Source of the DNA: Porpolomopsis calyptriformis | Taxonomy: Eukaryota > Basidiomycota > Agaricomycetes > Agaricales > Hygrophoraceae | NCBI GenBank assembly: GCA_951640195.1 | Contig: OX621170.1 | Coordinates: forward strand, 1,922,001 to 1,986,000 | Direction: 5' to 3' | Length of the DNA stretch: 64,000 nt | Part shown: piece after piece, positions 22,894 through 32,765 of the stretch | Position numbering within the stretch: the first letter of the stretch is position 1 | Layout of the letters: each line of letters begins with the position of its first letter | The notes under the pieces: generated by a model | What the model saw: the letters and a program-made list of their open reading frames with translations, nothing else | Databases searched by the model: none | Told to the model about the DNA's origin: nothing | Made by a program: the position numbers and the translations under genes

Positions 22894-23850
22894 GGCACAT
22901 GAATATGCAATGTACATCCACAACCAATCCCCTACCCATCTTCTCAGCCAAAAGACCCCCCACCAAGTCTTTACCAGCCAAAAACCCAATATTTCCCACC
23001 TCCACATATTCAGATCAAAATGCCATGTCTTCATCCCCAAGGAAAAATGCTACAAACTAGACTCCCACTCAATTCATGGAATCTTCTGTGAGTTCTCCCA
23101 CCTATCTAAAGGCTATCACATCTAGATCCCTCAAAAATGAAAAATGGTGATTGCCTGCGATGTCATCATCTATGAAAAGGTATCAACAATTGTCAACAAT
23201 AACACCTCCACACCTGCTCATAGTGAGGGAATGACCTCACACAATCCCACTCTGAGCACTGACACTACGACTACACAACCTACCCCACCACTCACACATG
23301 CACCCTCACCTCCACCTCAACCTCGCCCCACATGCATCACCAGACCCACATGGAAACACTGATATATGGAAGAAAACCCCACAACTCCCATACCACCCAC
23401 ACTGCCCGCAACCTCTACCAATACCCAACTGGATGTAGCTCACATCGCACAACACCTAGATCATGGCAACGAACCTACATCATTCACAGAAGCAACCATA
23501 TGCCCCAATGCTGAACACTGGTAGCAAGCCATGAAGGAGGAAATTGAACTACTCACCTACAAGAAAACATAGCGACTCAAGCAAGTACCTATGGACAGCA
23601 ACATTGTAGGATACTGATGGACCTACATCATTAAACATGGACCAGACAATAAGATCACCTGCTACAAAGCACGCCTTGTTGCCCAAGGTTTCTCACAGGT
23701 ACATGGAATAGACTACAATGACACTTTTGCCCCTACAGTCCGCCTTGACACCCTCTGCATCCTTCTTCACCTAGCCACATCTCATGACTAGGAATGCGCC
23801 CAAGACGACGTAACTGGCGCCTTCCTCAACAGTGAAATAGACCATATCAT
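22894..23850 (+). pseudogene. Copia integrase C-terminus and N-terminal half of RT
   Basis: Resumes the copia frame after gypsy N: AMYIHNQSPTHLL (integrase end), a Thr/Pro-rich linker (23190-23350), then RT (AMKEEIELL, YKARLVAQGFSQ near 23665, YNDTFAPTVR near 23715, QDDVTGAFLNSE near 23800). Stops include TAG at Trp positions and a TGA at the usual Arg of the GCRWTY-type motif (near 23619). It ends at the 573-bp LTR. Confidence 0.87.
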
Positions 23851-24150
23851 TGATATGACCCCTTGGTCCCTTGAGCTCTGGAGGACATGTTCCATATATC
23901 TACGTGATCTCCCAGATGTCTACTACACTGCTACGATGTCCCTGACTACGCGATTCGGCTTCCTGTCCAGCGATTCATCTCCAAATGCTTCGGATTTCTG
24001 CGAATTTCTTCGAATTCTCCGATCCTTCAATTCGCATTCGCAGCTCATATCAAAGGATGCATCTGATTGCCAGACATCCATTGTGTAGATCCTCATCATT
24101 TCTATCAACCCTTTCACTGGTGGCTTCGTTCAGAAGTCTCATCCCTTTAC

Positions 24151-24773
24151 TGTCAGGACCGAGGTTCCAAGGGGGTTCTCTGGGCCTAACACGACACAAT
24201 CAGGGTTGAAAAGCATTCCAAAGAAGCTATTGGATTCGAGGCGGAACCACAGTATGTAGACAAGTAAGTCAAAACTAGAGTAGTCTACTATAAAATGCAT
24301 ATGTTATATATGCATAGTAAATAAAGGGATTTTTATGAAGGACTAAGAAGAACGAACATCTAAGGGTCATAAGGACCTTGTATGTAAGGGGAAGTCATCT
24401 ACAATATAGCCTTCAAAGGGGACTCTAATAGAATGTATGGGATGAAAAGTAGAAAGGGAAGAAAGGGACCATTATGGATGGTCCGAACAGTGGAGTGGCT
24501 CAGAGTGCGCCAGTCGAGTGCGCTCGGATGGCGCACGGCTTTTAGGGATTCCAACGAACCAATTTCGGAATGAATCCGATCAGTAGACCTTGAGTTATCT
24601 TTGGTTTAGTGCGCAGGATGAGTACGCTTGGATCGTGTAAGATGATATGACATCACCCAAAGGTGCGCAGAATGAGTACACTCGGATCACGCAAGGTGAT
24701 ATGACATCATCCAAAGGTGTGCGAAACGAGTGTGTTCAGATGGCGCAAGGTATCGGGTTTGAGATTTCTGACA
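24151..24773 (-). repeat. Gypsy Y 3' LTR
   Basis: 623 bp. On plus it holds four copies of the 32-bp GTGCGC...GCGCAC-type motif at 24505, 24609, 24663 and 24717. The last three are separated by a GATGATATGACATCA-like spacer that repeats in tandem. Confidence 0.92.
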
Positions 24774-24790
24774 TCATCCCTGGCCAAAAG

Positions 24791-24810
24791 GAACTTCGTC
24801 CTCGAAGTTC
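24791..24810 (-). repeat. Inverted repeat upstream of the gypsy Y 3' LTR
   Basis: GAACTTCG-TCCT-CGAAGTTC, a perfect 8-bp stem 17 bp from the LTR. It is the counterpart of 2827-2845 and 5570-5588. Confidence 0.7.
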
Positions 24811-24889
24811 AAAGGGAAGTAGTCATAGTCAATGGAATGAAGGGAGTGGTTATTCTCATGACACAGGACAATATCATGGGCATGTTTGA

Positions 24890-27800
24890 TCAGTTCAGAT
24901 CGTGGTTCCCAGGTGGCTTCAGAGGTAGGGTAGCCTTTCTATTTGACAAGGTATTAGGTTTGTCCTTGCATTAAACATCATCCTAAAAGGTTTTCTACTT
25001 CATATTCGTCATGGCCATCGATCACATCAGGGGGAGGTCTTTGGATACCATCATCAGGATGGAGTTGTTCATCAAGAACAGCAGGTCTCAGTAGTGAGAC
25101 ATGGAAAACAGGGTGGACACGCCAGCCAGGGGGCAGAGTTAGGCAATAGGCAGAGTCACCTACTCTTTCCTGAATCGAGAAGGGTCCAGTCCTTCTAACG
25201 TCTAGCTTGTGGGAAGGTCTTCCAGTATTGAGGTGAGCAGTGGATAGCCAAACTTTGTCACCAACTTTATAGTGAGGGGCTTCATGTCGATATCGATCAG
25301 CATGTCGCTTCATAGAGGTTGCTGCTTCTAAGAGGGCATTTTTTGCCACCATCCGAGCATGCTTGGATTGCGCAACAAATTTGTTAGCAGATGGGTTTGG
25401 TGTTGTTATTGAGGGGGTCATGGGAGTATGAGGGTGTCAACCATTTTCTAGGAAGAAGGGGGAGTACCTAGTAGAAACTTGTTCACAGTTATTATAGGCA
25501 AACTCAGCTTGAGCTAGCCATTCAGACTAGTTGTCTTGCATAAAGTTTGTGTAAAGACAGAGGTACTGTTCAAGTTCTTGGTTGACCTGTTCGGTTTGGC
25601 CATCAGTTTGGGGGTGGAAAGCTGTTGATAGGGCAGTCTTGATCCCTAGGAGGTCATTCAGTGCAAGCATAAAGCGGGCTGCAAACTGAGTTCCTTGATC
25701 AGTGATGACCTTTTTGGGCCATCCATGGTGTCGCCAGACATAGTCTCGATAGAGTCGAGCAGCACCTTCAGCAGAGAGTTTGTTGGTAGTAGGGATAAAG
25801 TGAGCACACTTGGTAAAGCGGTCAACAATAACAAAGATTGCTTGGTAGCCATGGGAGTTGGGGAGCTGAGTGATCAGGTCAGCTGTGATTTCATCCCAGG
25901 GTGATGAGCTAGGGGGAATTGGGTGAAGCAAACCAGATGGTTTAGCTGGGAATACTTTTGTCTGCTGACAGGTAGGGCAGGACTTGATATAGTTTATGAC
26001 ATCCTTGCGAATGCCATCCCAGAAGTAGAGACGGCTTATGAGCTCTACAGTTTTCCAGATTCTGGGGTGTCTGACATAGGGGGGATCATGGTGATATCTG
26101 ATGACATCAGTTCGAAGGTTAGGGGTATGGGGTACATATTGTCGATTCCGATCGTCATAGACAATCCCATCAGTCTGGGTCTAGCCAGTTGATTCATCAA
26201 GTCTTTGCTTGATAGCATCAGGTAAGGTGGTCAGATGTAACTTGTCATCCAGGTTTTCTCCATCACCAGTGAGACTTATTTCAGTCTGAATAGTGCGCTT
26301 TTCGAGCATACTCAGATGGCGCGTTTTGAAGAGGTTTTCTGGGAGGAGGATTTGATTCACATTATCCAAGGATGGAGGGAGATAGTCAGGTCGTCGTGAC
26401 AGTCCATCAGCTTTGTTGGACTTCCCAGAGTGGTGCTCAATGGTGAAGTCAAATCGGGAAAGGAAGGTGGCCCATCGTGCTTGTCGGCGGGATAAGTTTC
26501 AGTTGGTCATGAAGTACTTAAGCGCAATATTATCAGATTGGACTATGACTTTGTGTTTGGCACCTTCCAGATAGTGCCGCCATTCTTCGAAGGCATCTAT
26601 AATCGCTAGTAACTCTTTGTCGTGGATAGGGTAATTCCGCTCAGGGGGTGTCATAGTTCGGGAATAGTAAGCAGTTGGATACCACAGTCCATCTCCATGT
26701 TGTTGTGAGAGGATCGCACCTAGAGCAAAGTCTGAAGCATCAGTCTCAACCTTATAAGGGAGATCTGGATCAGGGACCTAAAGGATCAGAGCAGTAGTGA
26801 TCGTGTTCTTGAGTTTCCTAAATGAGGTCTCTTCTTGATCGGTCCAGGTCCAGGGTACATCCTTTCATGTCAGGTTATGAAGGGGTTGAGCAATGGTGGA
26901 AAAGTCTTTGATAAAGCGTCAATATTCATTCAAGGTCCCTAGAAAGGCTTGAACATCTTTGACTTTTCTTGGGGTCACCCAATCAATGATGGCAGAGATT
27001 TTCTTTGGGTTCATCTCAATCTTGCCTTGTTCAATGATTGATCCTAGGTATTCAATCCGGGTTTGCTCAAAGGCACATTTGGTAGGCTTGCAAGAAAGCC
27101 TGTTCCTCTGAAAGGTTTCAAGGACTTGTCGGGTGATCTGCTCGTGGTCTTCAAGTGTGTCCGTATAGATGAGGATGTCATCAATATATATTTTGACATG
27201 ACTAGTGAGCAGTTCAGATCGGAAGCGGGAGTCTATCATCCATTGAAATGAGGCAGGAGAGTTGGTAAGGCCGAAGAACATAACAGTCGGCTCAAAGAGT
27301 CCTCGGTTGGTGATGAAGGCAGCCTTCCATTCATCACCTTCCTTGATCTGTATATTGTTGAAACCCCAATGTATGTCAAGCTTGGTGAAGTACTTGGCCT
27401 TCTTGACACTGTCAAAGATCTCAGAAATGAGGGGTAGGGGTAGCGGTCTCGGATCGTATGAGAATTGAGGAAGCAGTAGTCTTGGATTGGCCGTAAGCCT
27501 CCATCAGTCTTGTTTGTGAAGAAGAAGGGAGCTGCCTGAGGGGATTTGGAAGGGCAGATGCGCCCAGTCTCTAAGTTTTCCTCAATGAACTCATTTAGCT
27601 TCTTTCGTTCAAGGGGAGAGCGCATATAGTTTTCCTTGCTGAGGAGTGAAAGAGTCATCCAGGTTGATAGCATGATCAAATTCTGAGCATCCAGGCAACA
27701 CGTCAAAGGAGGTTTTATGGAAGACATCAGCATATTCATGGTACTTGAAGGGGATGAATTTCTGGATGTCCTCCTCAACACTTGATGAAGCGTTCCAAGC

Positions 27801-28590
27801 ATCATCTCTGACTGAGATGGAAATCTTGGTATCGCAGGGACTTGAAGTATGCGCAGGACGAGTACGTTCGGATGGCGCATTTCGTTCTGAGCGCTTGGGG
27901 GTCTGGAAATTCGAAGAATCCATCAAAGGAGAGCGATCTTCTAAAAAGTGTGCAAAACAAGTATGCTCGTTTTGTGGGGAATTTCCAGGGGTGTCTTGGA
28001 GTTGAGGATTTGAAGAATGCGCGAACAGAGCATGTTCATTTGGCGCATTAGTTTCCAGGTCATTTCGAGTTCGAGTATTTGGGCAATGCGCGAAACGAGT
28101 ATACTCATCTGGCGCAACATCCAGAGGTTTGGGAGATTGTTCTGGTGCCATTAGCTTGGATCGAGCACCCCAGCAGTGCTTTTCAGCACACGCTATGAAG
28201 TCAACAGTTCATCTATTCCAGTTGATTGCTGGGTTATGTGCCTCAAGCCAGGGGAGTCCGAGCACAATCTTGTGTTTCTCTCTAAGGTCTACTACCTCAA
28301 GAGTCAATCGTTCTTGATGGTCACCAATGGTGAGGAGGGCGTCACATTCTTCTTCAATAGGACCTCCTTTGTTGGGTGTTCCATCAGCATTCCTAACAGG
28401 TATTGACGTCTCTAGCCTAAGAGTCGTCCAGTTCACTTGCTTGGCCCAGCTTCGGTCTATAAAGTTTCCAGTGGCGCCACAGTTGAGGAGACAGGCCACG
28501 GGGTACCTCCATGCGCTATCTGTCATAGTCACAATTGCTTCTACCAAGAAGCTCTGTTACCCTTGTACAAGTCTTCTAAGAGTAAATCCA
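24890..28590 (-). pseudogene. Gypsy Y pol (protease, repeat linker, RT, RNase H, integrase, chromodomain)
   Basis: Right to left: protease LLNCGATGNFI near 28490 with Asn for catalytic Asp (GAC to AAC at a CpG); a linker with peptide repeats of form (A/S)P-x-E-x-(T/A)-x-x-AH (28117-27849); RT (FFGLTNSPASF, YIDD near 27180); RNase H to about 26400; HHCC and integrase (25931-25527, FHPQTDGQTEQVN); and a degraded chromodomain (YLVK-stop-KGYP, EATWEPRSEL, 24980-24890). Stops are TGA at Arg or TAG at Trp positions. The linker repeats are the coding copies of the palindrome described in the findings. Confidence 0.87.
26293..28117 (-). repeat. Coding copies of the gypsy Y 32-bp palindromic motif
   Basis: Copies at 26293-26324, 27849-27880, 27948-27979, 28017-28048 and 28086-28117 match the LTR motif (arms TGCGCCA/TGGCGCA, centre CGAG..CTCG). 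The four in 27849-28117 share one reading frame. The copy at 26293 is in another frame. Confidence 0.75.
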
Positions 28591-28708
28591 TAAAAAGGGG
28601 GTTTTTGTGCAAAGTCAAGCATCCTCGAGTTTGGCAGGGAAAGGGTTTCATTCAAGGGGGTAGTACAGGGTTGTCTGGTGCTAACGGTTGGGCAGTCGTT
28701 GCACCCAT

Positions 28709-29932
28709 CTAAAAATCCTTGCGCAACAGCGCCGTAACAATATCTTGTTTCTCATCATCAGAGAGAGTAGAGGCTTTGGAAGCTGCAGTTAGCTTCAGAG
28801 TTGACGGAGATTTCCCAGTCATGTCAGTCCTGACAATCCAGACGCTTTTCTCCTTGGGGGTCTTGATTGTTGTCCTCACGACTTCTCCACGAGAGGTAGG
28901 ATGAGGGCAATCTCTTGTCCAATGCCTGGCCTTTCCACAGTTGAAGCAGGGCTTAGGATTTGGTTTCTGAGGAGGTGGAAATTGCCTCATACGATCAAGG
29001 TCCATTGGGACATCTTCTCGTTGGGAGTGTTGTTGAGGTGGGAAGTGTGGGGTAAAGGGTTTTGGTGCTGAGGGGGCAAGCGGGGTTTTCAAAAATGGGG
29101 AGACAGGGGTTTGTCGTAACCTAGGGGCTATTCCATTAATGGTCTTAAACCCCTTTGGTAAGTCAGCACGTCATTGGTGAAGTTGGAGCTCTCTCCATTG
29201 TCAGTCAAGTTGTCAGGCCCACTTCTTCCAGTCCAGTAAGGTGCTTGGCATCTGGGGGAGAGTATAGAGTTTCTCCACAAGGGGGGCATTGAGTCCATCT
29301 TTGAATACCTCGATCAAGGCAGTTTCATTATAGCTGGTGAGGTACTCATGTTGTTCAAATCGGGTTATATAGTCATCAATGGTCAATCCTCCTTGTCTGA
29401 CCATCTTGATTCGATGTCGTGCTGTGGCAGCAGGGTCGGAGTCTCTGAAGGTGGAATATAACTCTGTTTCAAAGGCTGCCCAGGTTGTTGGCTTGCCATC
29501 TCGTTCATCTCGGGTTATCCTGTCAACATAATTGTTGGCCCAAGTAGCTGCAGTTCCAGTCTTCATGAAGGAAAGTGCCATGATAACACGTTCCCTTTGG
29601 GTAGCCTTTGGATAAGAGGTGACATATAAGGCAAGCTCTCGACAAAAGGTAGTAAACTTGTCACGAGAGCCATCATAGTCACTAGGTTTGGCTACCTTGA
29701 TCCTATCAGAAGAGGAAGTGGGAGCGGTCAGCAGAAGGGAATCTGGTCCAGGGATACGGTCTTCAATAGCTGAGACTTCAGCCATAACCTCGGCTCTATA
29801 TTCTTCAAGCCGTAGTGAAAGCTCAGTAATGCGTTCATCTAGAGATGAGATGGAAGGGACATGCTGCTCAAGAGTGAGAAGCTGTTCATTGATTTGGTTA
29901 AGGAGGGTGGTGATATGGTCCAGTTGAGACAT
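28709..29932 (-). pseudogene. Gypsy Y gag
   Basis: Starts at the ATG at 29932 (MSQLDHITTLLNQINEQLL), with an N-terminal coiled coil, a retrotransposon gag region (AATWANNYVDRI near 29540; FKDGLNAPLVEKLY near 29270) and a CCHC knuckle CFNCGKARHWTRDC near 28950-28910. Three TGA codons at about 29210, 29198 and 29171 interrupt it where Arg fits. The frame is open from there to 28709. Confidence 0.85.
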
Positions 29933-30000
29933 AGCAATCGAGTTTAAGGGAGGGTAGTGCCGTATAGTGTTAGAGGCAGAGAGGGGTAGTTTTGACTTTC

Positions 30001-30623
30001 TGTCAGGACCGAGGTTCCAAGGGGGTTCTCTGGGCCTAACACGACACAATCAGGGTTTAAAAGCATTCCAAAGAAGCTATTGGATTCGAGGCGGAACCAC
30101 AGTATGTAGACAAGTAAGTCAAAACTAGAGTAGTCTACTATAAAATGCATATGTTATATATGCATAGTAAATAAAGGGATTTTTATGAAGGACTAAGAAG
30201 AACGAACATCTAAGGGTCATAAGGACCTTGTATGTAAGGGGAAGTCATCTACAATATAGCCTTCAAAGGGGACTCTAACAGAATGTATGGGATGAAAAGT
30301 AGAAAGGGAAGAAAGGGACCATTATGGATGGTCCAAACAGTGGAGTGGCTCAGAGTGCGCCAGTCGAGTGCGCTCGGATGGCGCACGGCTTTTAGGGATT
30401 CCAACGAACCAATCCCGGAATGAATCCGATCAGTAGATCTTGAGTTATCTTTGGTTTAGTGCGCAGGATAAGTACGCTTGGATCGCGCAAGATGATATGA
30501 CATCATCCAAAGGTGCGCAGAATGAGTACACTCAGATCACGCAAAGTGATATGACATCATCCAAAGGTGCATGAAACAAGTGTGTTCAGATGGCGCAAGG
30601 TATCGGGTTTGAGATTTCTGACA
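30001..30623 (-). repeat. Gypsy Y 5' LTR
   Basis: 623 bp, same length as the left copy, with motif copies at 30355, 30459, 30513 and 30567. Confidence 0.92.
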
Positions 30624-30901
30624 TTTACTATATAGCATATAAAGGGATCTTTGTTTTCACAGATATATTTACTTGTAGATATGTTTGTATCATAGAGAAG
30701 GAAGATAGATTCCATTGTCCCACGTCTAGTCCTTCATGTTTTAGCCTCTTTGACCACCTCTAGCACTCTAGAGAGTGCTCCAATTTTCCGATTTCTTCTA
30801 TTTCTTCAATTTTCATGATTTCTTTGATAGCTCCTTTCTATTGTGCCTCCCATCATCTCTCGGGGCAGATCCCAGAGCTCAGACAGCTCCACATCACATC
30901 A

Positions 30902-32099
30902 TCGTCTACATGAGACAACCCCCTGGCTTTGAAAACAACTCCACCCAATCCCTACGGCTTCTCTGCAGTATCTACAGCCTCAAACAATCAACCCAACTCT
31001 GGAACAAAAACATGACATCAAAAATGGAAGGCATCAGATACCAAAAGCTACAATTAGACAATGCAGTATTCATGCGCACCCAAGAAGCCAACATGTGCAT
31101 TATCGCCATTCACGTTGACAACTACCTCAGCTTTAGAAACTCCCCAGACACCCTGAAATGAGCATGGGACGAGCTCCATCTCACCTTCAAGATGAAAGCG
31201 GAAGACCTGACCTGGATAATGGGCTTCCATCTTGTCGATGATGAAAAGGCAGGCACCGTCACCATCTCCCATCGACAATATGTTGACACAACTGTCAAAT
31301 GCTTCAAACTCACAGACGCACACCCAGTGTCCACCCCAATGGAACCTAGCACCAAACTCACTGTGGACAACTCCCCACAAACCCCACAAGACACTGCCGC
31401 AATGCAGAACATACCATACTGAGAAATCGTTGGAAGTATCTTATGGATGAGCTTGTTATGTCACCCACAGATATCATTTGCGGTATGCCAAACTGCGAGA
31501 TTCAGACAGAACCCTGGAAAACCCCACTGGGAAGCAGCGAAATGGATCGTCAAGTACCTTAAAGGAAAATCTAACCATGGCCTCACCCTAGGCAGAAGAG
31601 ACACCAACCCACTCAAACTCACAGCATACACTGACACTAGCTGGGTGGAAGATATCGACAACCAACAATCAATGTCTGGATACATCATCAAACTCGAAAA
31701 CTTGATGGTATCATAGAGCACAAAGCACCAAGCAACTATCGCTACGTCCAGCATGGAAGCTGAATATATAGCTGCCTCACACTGTTCCTGCTAAATTACA
31801 TGGATCCAACAACTACTGTCAGAGCTGGGAGCAAGCCCTGACAACACTCCCACCACCCTCTACATCAACAACAAATCTGCAATTGACCTGGCCAAGGACT
31901 CCCGTCACCACCAGCAGACCAAACACATTGACGTGTCACACCATTACATCCACGAATGCATTGAAAGTGGATCAATCATGGTACAATACATCCCTACCAC
32001 AGAAATGTTAGCCGACAGATTAACAAAACCCATACCCCACCTGGCATTCGAAAGGTTCACCAACACACTCAGACTCAAGGCATTACTGGCCTCAGAATG
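30902..32099 (+). pseudogene. Copia RT C-terminus and RNase H
   Basis: YMRQPPGFE, YSLKQS, IIAIHVDNYLSF (the usual YVDD is HVDN here), then RNase H with YTDTSWVED near 31630, SSMEAEYIA near 31748 and the closing TKHIDVSHHYI and LADRLTKP near 31920-32030. Stops near 31160, 31423, 31716 and 31795. The polypurine GAGGGGG follows. Confidence 0.88.
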
Positions 32100-32107
32100 A
32101 GGGGGTG

Positions 32108-32240
32108 TGTTGATATACATTCCAAGTGTTTACATGTACTATCACATAAGCACATAGGTGGTAGATAAAATGCATGTTATGGCCTAATACGGTAGCGGTT
32201 GGTTGAACATGACACCGACATTCACTCCCTTATTTTCACA
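32108..32240 (+). repeat. Copia 3' LTR
   Basis: 133 bp, TGTTGATATAC...TTTTCACA. It is highly similar to 10887-11001. It forms the right edge of the transposon cluster. Confidence 0.85.
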
Positions 32241-32765
32241 ATGGATTGGCATCCACTAGCTATTGACATGAAAATATACAGAATGTACAAATACTTTTGT
32301 CACATGACTGTACCTGCCATACAGAGTAGTAGCCCACCCCAAGTTTGCTGATGTACAACAAAACCCTGAAATGCAGTAACAGACTTATGCACATCTATGC
32401 ACAGAAAATTAAGAGCTAGGTTTTTAATTTTGTCCAGTCAGGACCCTGATCTCATTTGTGTGAAACAGATGGTTGCCGGCAGCATGACACAGGCAGGTGA
32501 CGAGGGTATTTTAATTATATAACCTGCTAAATCGTTTCAGACCAAATATAACCAAATAGCCCATCGTCGAGCGCAGGTCGGCTTTCGCTCGTTTCTACCG
32601 ACTTGTCTTGCCCCGCCACCAAGTTCACTCCAGCCCTAGCCTTTTTGTTAATTTTTTAATAATAATAATCCAGTCATTTCCGCACTGCTCTCCTTCAACC
32701 TTTTAACTTCCCGGTAATCTCCGTCTCGTTTCGTCGCGGTGACTTGAAGCCTCAGTTCGACAACC
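32241..32765. other. Intergenic, transposon border to first host gene
   Basis: No transposon sequence or gene recognised. Contains a CT-rich run near 32690, plausible promoter context of the next gene. Confidence 0.6.

Larger units (their letters stand above)
24151..30623 (-). mobile_element. Ty3/gypsy Y, youngest element of the window
   Basis: 6473 bp with 623-bp LTRs (24151-24773 and 30001-30623), inverted ends TGTCAG/CTGACA and a perfect 5-bp duplication TTTAC (24146-24150 and 30624-30628). Removing it restores the 573-bp LTR. The LTRs differ at roughly 15 positions, all but one of them transitions, mostly at CpG. It is still not coding-intact. Confidence 0.92.
23851..30901 (+). mobile_element. 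573-bp solo LTR, copy 2, interrupted by gypsy Y
   Basis: Left part 23851-24150 and right part 30629-30901 together give 573 bp matching copy 1 in reverse orientation. Flanks TCAT (23847-23850) and TCGT (30902-30905) are a 4-bp duplication differing at one CpG. The copia RT frame is restored when it is removed. Confidence 0.87.
10887..32240 (+). mobile_element. Ty1/copia element, full span including two nested insertions
   Basis: 5' LTR, primer site, gag, protease, integrase, RT, RNase H and 3' LTR occur in copia order once 13061-22893 and 23851-30905 (each insertion plus one duplicated target copy) are removed. Removing the first rejoins an integrase reading WPEAHEYAMY. Removing the second rejoins an RT reading HIVYMRQPPGF. 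Both are canonical copia contexts. The coding sequence has frameshifts and stops. Confidence 0.88.

Noticed and set aside
24600..24760. Spaced repeats in the gypsy Y LTR as a CRISPR-like array
   Set aside because: The genome is eukaryotic, and the units are imperfect tandem copies inside an LTR, present in both LTRs.
1..32240. TGA as a sense codon or programmed readthrough in the retrotransposons
   Set aside because: TGA ends host ORFs such as the MAGP-like and viperin genes. The elements also carry TAG, TAA and frameshifts, and the TGA codons sit at CpG-derived Arg positions, so decay explains them.
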